Assembly (NCBI GenBank): GCA_043821115.1
Contig: JBDRDD010000002.1
Location: 1 to 52,769 of the forward strand
Length of the DNA stretch: 52,769 nucleotides
Source: JBDRDD01 sp043821115
GTDB taxonomy: Bacteria > CAYTYR01 > UBA6262 > DAOVJB01
Direction of reading: 5' to 3'
In this document: in pieces, positions 17,339 through 25,497 of the stretch
Layout: each line of letters starts with the position of its first letter
Position numbering within the stretch: the stretch's first letter is position 1
Position numbers and translations under genes: made by a program
The notes under the pieces: model-generated
What the model was told of the DNA's origin: nothing
The model's database searches: none
What the model saw: the letters and a program-made list of their open reading frames with translations, nothing else

Positions 17339-17717
17339 AAAGATCCTGATAGTTGACGATGAGCCTACTGTTGTGAAATTGGTACGATTTCTGTTGGAAA
17401 AACATGATTTTGATGTACGCGTTGCCTATGGAGGTCAGGAAGGGGTAGAGATGGCGGAGAAGGAGATGCCGGAATTAATACTCATGGATATAATGATGCC
17501 CAAAGTTGACGGCAATGAGGCAATACGCAGGCTCAAGGAAAATGAAGCCACAAGGGAAATCCCTGTAATTATACTCTCAGCACTCGGGCAGGAGTCAGAG
17601 GTAGCCAAGGGACTTGAATCCGGTGCGATGGATTATTTGGTAAAACCATTTAATCCAAAAGATCTGCTTGCAAGGGTAAGGAAGATATTAGAAGGGGAAG
17701 AAAAGGAAGTAAATTAG
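17328..17717 (+). CDS. Single-domain response regulator
   Basis: The 129-residue receiver domain has no output domain. Acidic pocket D10-D11, phospho-acceptor D54 in LMDIMMPKVDG, the Ser of VIILSALGQ and the Lys of LVKPFNPKDLL are all present. I place the start at the ATG at 17328, just after AAGGAGGAAAG and overlapping the kinase stop by 11 bases; an upstream in-frame extension runs inside the kinase gene and is not part of the fold. It is the natural partner of the preceding kinase. Without a DNA-binding part it must act by protein contact, like CheY or Spo0F. Confidence 0.92.
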   Translation: MPSKKILIVDDEPTVVKLVRFLLEKHDFDVRVAYGGQEGVEMAEKEMPELILMDIMMPKVDGNEAIRRLKENEATREIPVIILSALGQESEVAKGLESGAMDYLVKPFNPKDLLARVRKILEGEEKEVN

Positions 17718-17835
17718 CTTTAAGGAAATTTACTCTTTTTAGGAAACAGAGTAGGGATGAGCGCATAGACAAACGGCCATTTAAGATAAACAGAGCTATT
17801 ATAGAAATAATAATAAAAAAAGAAAGGGGGAGTAG

Positions 17836-19161
17836 ATGTCACAGAATATTGATACGGTTGTAAAGGAATTGGTCACAAGCGACGATCTTGAGACCAAGGA
17901 GAAGTGTCTGGATACTATCTGGAAAGAAGCCGCCGAAAAGGGTATTTATCCGGCAAGTATCCAGGAGCTCTATGAAGCAAGGGGAAGGCAGGAAATAGGA
18001 GGATTTACAGTTCCCGCAATTAACATAAGGGGGCTTACATATATTCTCGCCAGAGCCGTGTTTAGAGTGGCAAAGAAGAATAACGCGGGTGCCTTTATAT
18101 TCGAGATTGCAAAGAGCGAGATGGGATATACCGACCAGCGCCCCAGTGAATATGTAGGAGTATGTCTTGGGGCAGCCATCAAGGAAGGCTATAAGGGACC
18201 GGTTTTCGTGCAGGGTGACCATTTCCAGGTAAATGCGCAGAAATACAATATGGATTCTGGCAAGGAAATAAAGGGTATAAAGAACCTTATAAAGGAATCC
18301 ATAGCCAGCGGTTTCTATAATATTGATATCGATACATCGACTCTTGTAGATCTTGAAAAGGTGTCTATAAAACAACAGCAAAGTCTTAATTACAGACTAT
18401 GTGCTGAGCTTACAAAATATATCCGTTCTATTGAGCCTGAAGGAATTACTGTTTCAGTGGGAGGGGAAATAGGCGAGGTGGGAAGTCAAAACAGCACACC
18501 GGAAGACCTCAACGCATTTATGGAAGGCTACAAGGAAATGCTCCCGGAAGGGATGAAGGGAATAAGCAAGATAAGCGTGCAGACAGGAACATCGCATGGC
18601 GGGGTAGTTCTGCCTGACGGAAGTATAGCAAAGGTCAAGCTGGATTTTGACGTCCTGAGGAACATTTCGGAGATAGGAAAGGGAAAATACGCTATAGCAG
18701 GGTCAGTACAGCATGGTGCATCCACGCTGCCTGATGAGGCTTTTGGGAAGTTCCCGGAGGTTGAAGCTGCAGAAGTACATCTTGCGACAGGATTTCAGAA
18801 CATGATTTATGAAAGCAAGCATTTCCCGCAGGATCTCAGGGATAAGATGTACGCATGGCTCCAGGAGAACATGAAGGCGGAGAAGAAGCCTAACATGACA
18901 GACGAGCAGTTCCTCTACAAGACACGCAAGAAGGCACTGGGGCCTTTCAAGAAGGAAATGTATGCTCTTTCCCAGGACAAACTTGATGCCATCGGCAAGG
19001 AACTTGAGGAAAAGTTTGATTTCCTGTTCAAACAGCTAAAGGTCACAGACACAATGAAACTTGTTGAGAAATATATAACGGATGTTAAGGATGTACCACG
19101 ACATAAGGACCTTATGGATATAAAGAGTGGCGGCAAAATGAGCGGCGAGGGTGCGGATTAA
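17836..19161 (+). CDS. Divergent class II fructose-bisphosphate aldolase family protein
   Basis: The 441-residue protein is long for class II aldolases (about 285-360). The (beta/alpha)8 core spans about 50-310 with all zinc and catalytic positions recognisable: D128-H129 in QGDHFQ, E211/E214 in GGEIGEVGS, H254 in GTSHGG and H293 in VQHGASTLPDE. A helical N-terminal extension (about 1-50) and a charged C-terminal extension (about 330-441) are extra. With pyruvate kinase next door, it probably cleaves or makes fructose 1,6-bisphosphate, but a related sugar bisphosphate is possible. AAAGGGGGAG precedes the ATG. The 118-base gap upstream is A/T-rich; I see no promoter there that I trust. Confidence 0.78.
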   Translation: MSQNIDTVVKELVTSDDLETKEKCLDTIWKEAAEKGIYPASIQELYEARGRQEIGGFTVPAINIRGLTYILARAVFRVAKKNNAGAFIFEIAKSEMGYTDQRPSEYVGVCLGAAIKEGYKGPVFVQGDHFQVNAQKYNMDSGKEIKGIKNLIKESIASGFYNIDIDTSTLVDLEKVSIKQQQSLNYRLCAELTKYIRSIEPEGITVSVGGEIGEVGSQNSTPEDLNAFMEGYKEMLPEGMKGISKISVQTGTSHGGVVLPDGSIAKVKLDFDVLRNISEIGKGKYAIAGSVQHGASTLPDEAFGKFPEVEAAEVHLATGFQNMIYESKHFPQDLRDKMYAWLQENMKAEKKPNMTDEQFLYKTRKKALGPFKKEMYALSQDKLDAIGKELEEKFDFLFKQLKVTDTMKLVEKYITDVKDVPRHKDLMDIKSGGKMSGEGAD

Positions 19162-19182
19162 TATAGCATAAAAGGTATTAAC

Positions 19183-20604
19183 ATGAGAAAAACTAAAATA
19201 GTGTGCACGATTGGTCCTGCTTCGGCCCATAGTGATATGATCCGCAAGCTTATAAAAGGAGGCGTAAACATATTCCGTCTGAACTGTTCCCACGGTACTC
19301 CCGGGGAACTGAAGCGCTCAATCGCAACTATAAGAAGAGAATCCTCACTCTCCGGAAAGATCGTGGGGATCCTGCTTGACCTTGAAGGTCCGCATGTTCG
19401 TGTGGGAAGCATAAAGGAAGGCGCTGTTATGCTTGCTGACCGAAGTACTGTTATTTTGACAGGAGAAACTGTTGTCGGAGATAAAAAGCGTTTTTCCGTT
19501 TCGTACAGAAATCTTTACAAGGATGTGAAACGCGCTCAAAGAATACTTCTTGATAACGGGGAAATAACACTTAAGGTTATAAAGATAAAAGGAAAAGATA
19601 TACATTGCAGGGTAATCGAAGGCGGTTTGCTAAGTAGCAGGAAAAGCGTTAATATTCCCGGCGCGTCTCTTGGATTGCCGTCGCTGACGCAGAAGGATAT
19701 CTCTCACATAAACGGTGCAATAGAAGAAGATGTGGATTTTCTGGGATTATCGTTTGTGCGTGACCCCAAGGATGTAATAAAGGTCCGGGGAATGCTTAAG
19801 AAACGCGGGGCGAAATGCTGGGTCATAGCAAAGATAGAACATCCGCTTGCTGTTGCGAAGATAGACGAGATAATAAAGAATTCTGACGGCATCATGATAG
19901 CACGGGGGGACCTTGGCGTGGAGCTTCCAACCGAAGAAGTCCCGCTTATACAGAAACAGATAATTAAGAAGTGTAATGCCATGGGCAAACCTGTCATTAC
20001 GGCTACGCAGATGCTTGAATCAATGATAGAAAATGTTATTCCCACACGGGCGGAAGCAACAGATGTTGCAAACGCCATTTTTGACGGAACTGATGCGGTT
20101 ATGCTCTCCGGCGAAACAGCTATCGGAAAACATCCTCTTCTTGTGGTGGAGATGATGGAGAAAATTATAGTTAAGACCGAATCAAGCATCGATTATAACA
20201 GGATCTTTATTGAAAAAATATGGGCCAGGTCTCTAGGCGACATACCGCATGCGGTAAGCCATGCCACTATAGAAGCGGCTCTTGACTTAAATGCCAAGGC
20301 GATTATAACGGCAACGAAAAGCGGGCAGACGGCGAGGTTCATATCAAGCTACCGTCCCGGATTCCCTGTGTATGCAGTCACCCAGGAGAGTGACGTTAGT
20401 CGCAAGCTGAATCTTTTGTGGGGTGTTACCCCTTTTTGCGCCAAAAAGCGCGTAAAAGATACAGACAAAATGATTTCTTATTCTATTGATGTTGTAAGGC
20501 GAAACCGCAAGATCACTAAGGGGGATACAGTAGTTATAACCAGCGGTGTTCCCACGGGCATAGCCGGTAAGACAAATATGATGCAGGTGCATCTTATAAA
20601 TTAG
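19183..20604 (+). CDS. pyk: Pyruvate kinase
   Basis: The 473-residue glycolytic enzyme makes pyruvate and ATP from phosphoenolpyruvate and ADP. The start KTKIVCTIGPAS, the active-site lysine region VIAKIEHP, MIARGDLGVELP and the signature ITATQMLESMIENVIPTRAE are intact, followed by GTDAVMLSGETAIGKHP. The B domain is present and the allosteric C-terminal domain ends at the normal length, with no extra PEP-synthase-like domain. It lies 21 bases after the aldolase gene, so the two are probably co-transcribed. Confidence 0.97.
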   Translation: MRKTKIVCTIGPASAHSDMIRKLIKGGVNIFRLNCSHGTPGELKRSIATIRRESSLSGKIVGILLDLEGPHVRVGSIKEGAVMLADRSTVILTGETVVGDKKRFSVSYRNLYKDVKRAQRILLDNGEITLKVIKIKGKDIHCRVIEGGLLSSRKSVNIPGASLGLPSLTQKDISHINGAIEEDVDFLGLSFVRDPKDVIKVRGMLKKRGAKCWVIAKIEHPLAVAKIDEIIKNSDGIMIARGDLGVELPTEEVPLIQKQIIKKCNAMGKPVITATQMLESMIENVIPTRAEATDVANAIFDGTDAVMLSGETAIGKHPLLVVEMMEKIIVKTESSIDYNRIFIEKIWARSLGDIPHAVSHATIEAALDLNAKAIITATKSGQTARFISSYRPGFPVYAVTQESDVSRKLNLLWGVTPFCAKKRVKDTDKMISYSIDVVRRNRKITKGDTVVITSGVPTGIAGKTNMMQVHLIN

Positions 20605-20613
20605 GGGTTTTTT

Positions 20614-21015
20614 ATGCATCATGAACATAAGCTCCAAATACGCGTAAGTTATGCCGAGACAGACCAGATGGGCGTGGTATATTATTCCAACTACTTCATA
20701 TGGTTTGAGCGAGGCCGGACGGAACTCTTAAGGGAAATGGGGCTTCCGTACAAGGATTTCGAGAAGAAAAACATATTTTTACCAGTTGTTGATGCCTCCT
20801 GTTCATATAGGGCTAGCGCCCATTATGACGACATTATAATAGTGCATACAAAAATCAAGAAGGTAGGCAAGAGCAGCATAGTATTCTCATATGAAATATC
20901 ACGAAAGGGTGAGGAGAAAATCCTTGCGCAGGGGGAAACCACCCATGCTTTTATAAATACCGATAAAAAGGTAGTGGCGATACCTGAAGAGATAAGGAAT
21001 AGTTTAAAGGCTTAA
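20614..21015 (+). CDS. Acyl-CoA thioesterase of the YbgC/FcbC (4HBT hotdog) family
   Basis: The 133-residue hotdog-fold protein has the family motif YAETDQMGVVYYSNYFIWFE with catalytic Asp D17. It hydrolyses short or medium acyl-CoA thioesters. In many Gram-negative bacteria ybgC sits with the Tol-Pal genes, but none are here; it lies between pyruvate kinase and ferredoxin-EtfA, so a link to acyl-CoA metabolism is possible but unproven. A weak AGGGG site precedes the ATG by six bases. Confidence 0.88.
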   Translation: MHHEHKLQIRVSYAETDQMGVVYYSNYFIWFERGRTELLREMGLPYKDFEKKNIFLPVVDASCSYRASAHYDDIIIVHTKIKKVGKSSIVFSYEISRKGEEKILAQGETTHAFINTDKKVVAIPEEIRNSLKA

Positions 21016-21038
21016 AACAAAAACAACAAGGGGAATGC

Positions 21039-22226
21039 ATGAAGATAGAAGTCATTAAAGAAAAATGTACCGGTTGTAAACTCTGCGTACCATCTTGTCC
21101 TTTTGCGGCTATAGAGATCGTGGCAAAACTGGCCATCATAAAGGATAACTGCACGTTCTGCGGGGCATGTGTCGAGGCCTGTAAGTTCAAAGCCATTGTT
21201 CTTGAAAGGGAAGAAAAGAAGGCGGATCTCTCCGGGTATAAGAACGTCTGGGTTTTCGCAGAGCAGAACAAGAATAAGATAGAGTCCGTGGTATATGAGT
21301 TGCTTGGGGAAGGCAGGAAGCTTGCTGATGCATTGGGGGAGAAGCTGTGCGCGGTGCTTCTCGGGAGTGATGTAAAAGAACAAGCCAAGGATCTTATAAC
21401 ACATGGCGCTGACATGGTCTATTTGGTTGAGGATGAGCTTCTTTGCGATTTTCATGAGGACTCCTACGGCAGGGTTATTGTAAACCTGGCTAAAGAAGCG
21501 AATCCAAATATCATACTCATAGGGGCAACCACTATAGGAAGGTCCCTTGGTCCCAAGGTCGCAACAGTGCTTAAAACCGGTCTCACAGCCGACTGCACAG
21601 GTTTGGAGATAGATCCAGAAGAAAAGCTTCTTCTTCAAACCAGGCCCGCGTTTGGCGGAAATATCATGGCAACAATCATATGTCCCCATAACAGGCCCCA
21701 GATGGCAACTGTCAGGCACAAGGTGATGAAGAAAGCGCCTGAGGATAAATCGCATAAAGGTGAGATTATAGAGAAGAAGTTTGAAAAGGAAGTGTTTGAT
21801 TCAAGGATGAATATAGTCAAGTTTGTGGAAGAAGTGACAAAGACCGTAAATCTCGCCGAAGCCGATATAATTGTTTCCGGAGGTCGCGCAATGGGCGGCC
21901 CCGAAAACTTTAAGATAATTGAAGATCTCGCGAATGTGATAGGCGGGGCGGTAGGGGCGTCACGCGCTGCGGTTGATGCCGGGTGGATACCGTATTCCCA
22001 TCAGGTTGGACAGACCGGCAGGACCGTGTGTCCCAAGCTCTACATAGCATGCGGCATTTCAGGTGCTATACAGCATTTGGTGGGTATGCAGTCATCGGAT
22101 GTCATAGTAGCGATAAACAAGGACCCGATGGCTCCTATATTCAAGGTTGCCACCTACGGGATAGAAGGGGATGTGTTTGAGGTTGTTCCCGCCCTTACAG
22201 CAGAGTTTAAGAAGGTCTTGGAGTAG
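21039..22226 (+). CDS. etfA: Electron transfer flavoprotein alpha subunit with N-terminal 2[4Fe-4S] ferredoxin domain
   Basis: The 395-residue protein begins with a bacterial-type ferredoxin: C10, C13, C16, C20 and C38, C41, C44, C48 form two CxxCxxCxxxC motifs. A linker leads to the EtfA core (about 68-395), whose FAD-binding end is clear: GRAMGGPENF, SRAAVDAGWIPYSHQVGQTG and IACGISGAIQH. EtfA proteins with a ferredoxin head are known from clostridial complexes such as caffeyl-CoA reductase and lactate dehydrogenase, which use flavin-based electron bifurcation. EtfB, normally adjacent, is absent from the window, as is an acyl-CoA dehydrogenase. Its 3' end overlaps convergent mazG by 20 bases. 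Confidence 0.92.
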   Translation: MKIEVIKEKCTGCKLCVPSCPFAAIEIVAKLAIIKDNCTFCGACVEACKFKAIVLEREEKKADLSGYKNVWVFAEQNKNKIESVVYELLGEGRKLADALGEKLCAVLLGSDVKEQAKDLITHGADMVYLVEDELLCDFHEDSYGRVIVNLAKEANPNIILIGATTIGRSLGPKVATVLKTGLTADCTGLEIDPEEKLLLQTRPAFGGNIMATIICPHNRPQMATVRHKVMKKAPEDKSHKGEIIEKKFEKEVFDSRMNIVKFVEEVTKTVNLAEADIIVSGGRAMGGPENFKIIEDLANVIGGAVGASRAAVDAGWIPYSHQVGQTGRTVCPKLYIACGISGAIQHLVGMQSSDVIVAINKDPMAPIFKVATYGIEGDVFEVVPALTAEFKKVLE

Positions 22227-22614
22227 GTTTCTTCTTTTTGAGCTTTTCCTGTTTTTTGATCTTTTCCCAGTTCGTTTTTATATCCTTTATACTTTTTACC
22301 TTTACACTGCCAAAGACGTGAGGGTGCCGTCTTTTTAGTTTTTTTATGAGAGTTTTTATAACATCATCTATGTCAAACTCTCTGTTTTCCTTGGCAATCT
22401 GGGCGTGGAGCATTACCTGTAGCAGCACATCTCCCAGTTCTTCCTCGAGGGCGTGGGGTTTACCCTTGTTTATGGCCGAGATAACCTCGCTTGTTTCCTC
22501 TTTTATGTATTTTCGAAGGGATTTGTGGGTCTGACGCCTGTCCCAGGGGCATCCCTTCGGAGAGCGCAGGTAATCTATCAGCAATACGAGCTCGCGGAAA
22601 GCATCCTTTTTCAT
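22207..22614 (-). CDS. mazG: MazG-family nucleotide pyrophosphohydrolase (single domain)
   Basis: This is the only gene on the - strand. It is a 135-residue all-helical nucleoside triphosphate pyrophosphohydrolase that removes aberrant NTPs or lowers (p)ppGpp precursors. LRSPKGCPWDRRQTHKSL, the metal-binding EETSE (EExxE) and EEELGDVLLQ (ExxD) motifs, and RRHPHVFG are conserved. E. coli MazG has two such domains in about 263 residues; here only one is present. AAAGG lies upstream of its ATG on the - strand. Its end overlaps the end of etfA by 20 bases, so the two transcripts converge. Confidence 0.93.
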   Translation of the reverse strand: MKKDAFRELVLLIDYLRSPKGCPWDRRQTHKSLRKYIKEETSEVISAINKGKPHALEEELGDVLLQVMLHAQIAKENREFDIDDVIKTLIKKLKRRHPHVFGSVKVKSIKDIKTNWEKIKKQEKLKKKKPTPRPS

Positions 22615-22690
22615 TATGAACCTTTCTAATCTCTAAATTAACCATATCATACAACGAACCGGATAAAAAATCAAATACTAATTAACACAA

Positions 22691-23419
22691 ATGAAACCAA
22701 TCCAGGTATACAATAAACTGTTTGACCATTTCGGACCTCAGAACTGGTGGCCGGCGGATAGCGCTTTTGAGGTAATAGTAGGGGCTATACTCACGCAGAA
22801 CACCAACTGGGTTAATGTTGAAAAGGCTATAGAAGCCTTAAAAAAAGATAATCTTCTCTCTCCAGAAGCTATTTCGAAAGTACCGCTTCAAAAACTCGAG
22901 AAAGCCATACGCTCTTCAGGGTTTTACCGTCAGAAGGCAAGGCGCCTCAAGTATTTTACGAGCTATCTTAAGAAAAACTACAATCTTAATATGAAGACCT
23001 TTATTTGCACAGGGAAGGAGAAATTAAGAAAAGAACTGCTTTCCCTGAGCGGTATTGGTCCGGAAACAGCGGATTCCATAATCCTCTATGCGGCGGGTAA
23101 ACCTTCTTTTGTAATAGACGCGTATACAAAGAGAATGTGCAAACGCATAGGAGCCACTAATATTTCTGATTATGAACCTCTTAAGGGATTTTTTGAGAGC
23201 AGTCTCCCACGGAATGTAAAATTATACAATGAATTTCATGCCCTGATAGTTGTGTTTGTAAAAAACTATTGCAGGGTGAAACCGCTTTGCGGGAAATGTC
23301 CATTGAAAGGCGGGTGCAGGTATATGCGAGGACTGGGTAACAGGCAGAACAAGACTTTCCAGATAAAGAAAGCTGCAAAGAAGCCTTCTATTCCTAAGAT
23401 CAGGAAGAAGAAAAAATGA
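22691..23419 (+). CDS. Endonuclease III-like DNA glycosylase, probably monofunctional (MagIII-like)
   Basis: The 242-residue HhH-GPD glycosylase ends with an iron-sulfur loop (C194, C200, C203, C209). FEVIVGAILTQNTNW near the start, the helix-hairpin-helix LSGIGPETADSI (about 119-130) and the catalytic Asp D143 in VIDAYTKR are visible. The position that is the lyase Lys in endonuclease III (after GxG) is Glu125 here, so it should excise bases without cutting the strand, like the MagIII 3-methyladenine glycosylases. The last 25 residues are Lys-rich. I see no Shine-Dalgarno site before the ATG. The stop overlaps the next ATG by four bases. Confidence 0.85.
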   Translation: MKPIQVYNKLFDHFGPQNWWPADSAFEVIVGAILTQNTNWVNVEKAIEALKKDNLLSPEAISKVPLQKLEKAIRSSGFYRQKARRLKYFTSYLKKNYNLNMKTFICTGKEKLRKELLSLSGIGPETADSIILYAAGKPSFVIDAYTKRMCKRIGATNISDYEPLKGFFESSLPRNVKLYNEFHALIVVFVKNYCRVKPLCGKCPLKGGCRYMRGLGNRQNKTFQIKKAAKKPSIPKIRKKKK

Positions 23420-24312
23420 AACTGCTCTATTCTCCTGCTTACGAGGTTGATATAGGAGGGCATGTATTTCCTACTACTAAATACCGTCTTGTAAAGGAGA
23501 GGCTGCTTGAGGAAAAAATAGTCACAAAAGATGATTTTATCCTGTCAAAGAAGGCCTCTGACAAAGATATCTTGCTTGTTCATACGAAGGAATACATCAA
23601 AAAACTCAAAACAGGCACTCTTTCCATGCAGGAGATATACAAACTGGAGCTTCCATACTCAGAAGCTCTGGTCGAAGCCTCGTGGTTTTGTGCTGGAGGC
23701 ACCATTGAGGCTTCCCGCAATGCTTTAGAAGATAAGATAGGGATTCATATAGGCGGTGGGTTCCACCATGCCTTCAGCGATCATGGGGAGGGTTTCTGCG
23801 TCTTAAACGACATCGCAGTAGCGATAAGGGTATTACAGAAACAGAAAAAGATAGATAAAGCGCTCGTTGTTGATTGCGACCTTCACCATGGAAACGGTAC
23901 GGCCGCTATTTTTGCAGAGGATAACTCTGTTTTCACATTTTCAATCCACCAAAGGGATAATTACCCGTTTCCGAAACCGCCTGGTAATATGGATATAGAG
24001 CTTGATAACGGTACAGGAGACGGGCTGTATATAAAGCATTTGCAGGATAATGTTCCCGGGATTATATCATCCTTTAAACCAGATATACTTATGTATGTAG
24101 CAGGTGCGGATCCATACCAATATGACCAGCTGGGAGGGCTGAGCCTCAGCATACAGGGGCTTGCGGCAAGGGATGAGCTGGTGATGAAAGCAGCCCTGGA
24201 TAACAATATACCCGTTGGGGTAGTATTTGCAGGTGGTTACGCAGTAAACACGGATGATACCGTAACAATACATGCTAATACCGTTAAGACGGTGCTTCGT
24301 CTTTTGTCTTGA
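23416..24312 (+). CDS. Histone deacetylase/AcuC/polyamine amidohydrolase family protein
   Basis: The 298-residue zinc amidohydrolase has the arginase-like deacetylase fold. The catalytic His pair is H117-H118 in GGGFHHAF and the zinc ligands are D155 and H157 in DCDLHHGNGT and D232 in GADPYQYDQLGGL. Bacterial members remove acetyl groups from acetyl-CoA synthetase, polyamines or other small amides; which one is not visible. Its start overlaps the glycosylase stop by four bases, so the two are co-translated, although no functional link between them is known to me. Confidence 0.9.
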   Translation: MKLLYSPAYEVDIGGHVFPTTKYRLVKERLLEEKIVTKDDFILSKKASDKDILLVHTKEYIKKLKTGTLSMQEIYKLELPYSEALVEASWFCAGGTIEASRNALEDKIGIHIGGGFHHAFSDHGEGFCVLNDIAVAIRVLQKQKKIDKALVVDCDLHHGNGTAAIFAEDNSVFTFSIHQRDNYPFPKPPGNMDIELDNGTGDGLYIKHLQDNVPGIISSFKPDILMYVAGADPYQYDQLGGLSLSIQGLAARDELVMKAALDNNIPVGVVFAGGYAVNTDDTVTIHANTVKTVLRLLS

Positions 24313-24336
24313 CTATTGTCATAATTGTGATATAAT
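24309..24336 (+). promoter_or_regulatory. Strong extended -10 promoter before the GAF-HD-GYP gene
   Basis: TTGACT (24309-24314), a 16-base spacer and a perfect TATAAT (24331-24336) preceded by TGA (extended -10, TGN). Transcription would begin near 24343, 27 bases before the ATG. Its -35 overlaps the stop of the preceding gene. rnfC and rnfD follow closely, so this may also drive the first half of the Rnf locus. Confidence 0.75.
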
Positions 24337-24369
24337 TAACTTCTATAATTTATATATCGGAGCAGTATT

Positions 24370-25473
24370 ATGGACCCCGAGGTACTTATAAAGCAGCTTC
24401 AGCAGAAGGTGGAAGAGCTCACCACTGTTATCGAGGCCAGCAAGAAGATACGCTCTACACTTGATTTGAGGCTGCTTCTTAGCACTATAATGCAGCTTGG
24501 TACAAAGGTTATGCATGCCGAGACGAGTTCCCTTATGCTTCTTGACGAGGAGAAACAAGAGCTTGTTTTTGAGGTCATAGAGGGCGGAGAACAGAGGGGG
24601 ATGATCAAAGAAATCCGCCTTGGAATAGATGAGGGGGTTGCCGGCTGGGTGGTAAGAAACGGCGAGCCCGTACTGGTTCTTGATGCGGAGAAAGATGAGC
24701 GTTTCTGCAACAAGATGGACATCCAAAGCGGCTTTAAGACAAAATCCCTCATATGCATACCTCTGAAGGTAAAGGATAAGGTGATAGGCATAGCCGAGGT
24801 CATAAACAAGAAGGATGAGGAATCCTTCAGTCCGGAGGACATGTCACTTTTCAGTGCCCTGGCTGACCAGGCTGCTATAGCGATAGAAAATGCCAAATTA
24901 TATAAAGACATGCAGGAACTATTTCTTTCAACGATAAAATCCCTGGCAACCGCTATAGAAGCCAAGGATCCTTATACAAAAGGGCACTCTGAACGTGTCA
25001 CCAACCTATCTATGGCAATCTCCCGAAAGATGGGTATGCCGTTTGAGGACAGGGAGAGGCTGCAGATAGCAGCGCTTCTGCACGATGTGGGGAAGATAGG
25101 TGTACCTGAGGCTGTTCTCGGTAAGCCCGGGAAGTTAAATGATGAGGAATGGAAGGCCATAAAACAACATCCCGCAAAGGGAGAGGAAATATTAAAGCCC
25201 ATAAAGCAACTTTCGGATATACTTCCCGTTATACGACACCACCATGAAAAATATGGCGGAGGAGGGTATCCCGACGGGATAAAAGCTCAGGAAATACCAC
25301 TTGCAAGCAGGATTATTACTGTAGCCGATTCGTTTGACGCAATGGCTTCAGAGAGACCTTATAGACCGCCCATGAAGAAGAAGGATATCATGCAGGAGTT
25401 GGAGCGTTGCAAGGGCACACAGTTTGACCCCAAGGTGATCGAGGCTTTTGTGGCATGTTATGAATATAAATGA
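24370..25473 (+). CDS. GAF-HD-GYP protein (probable cyclic-di-GMP phosphodiesterase)
   Basis: The 367-residue soluble signalling protein has a short N-terminal coiled coil (about 5-25), a GAF sensor domain (about 25-175) and a C-terminal HD-GYP domain. The HD pair is H238-D239 in LHDVGKIGVPEAVL, the HHHE cluster follows, and GYP is at 299-301. DPYTKGHSERVTNLS and DSFDAMASERPYR are typical. All metal residues look intact, so it should degrade cyclic-di-GMP. Unlike the HD-GYP protein at 5057-6310 it has no membrane segments. rnfC starts 24 bases downstream, placing the gene in the same probable transcript. Confidence 0.9.
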   Translation: MDPEVLIKQLQQKVEELTTVIEASKKIRSTLDLRLLLSTIMQLGTKVMHAETSSLMLLDEEKQELVFEVIEGGEQRGMIKEIRLGIDEGVAGWVVRNGEPVLVLDAEKDERFCNKMDIQSGFKTKSLICIPLKVKDKVIGIAEVINKKDEESFSPEDMSLFSALADQAAIAIENAKLYKDMQELFLSTIKSLATAIEAKDPYTKGHSERVTNLSMAISRKMGMPFEDRERLQIAALLHDVGKIGVPEAVLGKPGKLNDEEWKAIKQHPAKGEEILKPIKQLSDILPVIRHHHEKYGGGGYPDGIKAQEIPLASRIITVADSFDAMASERPYRPPMKKKDIMQELERCKGTQFDPKVIEAFVACYEYK

Positions 25474-25497
25474 TGAGTACTTTATGAAGGAAGAATC

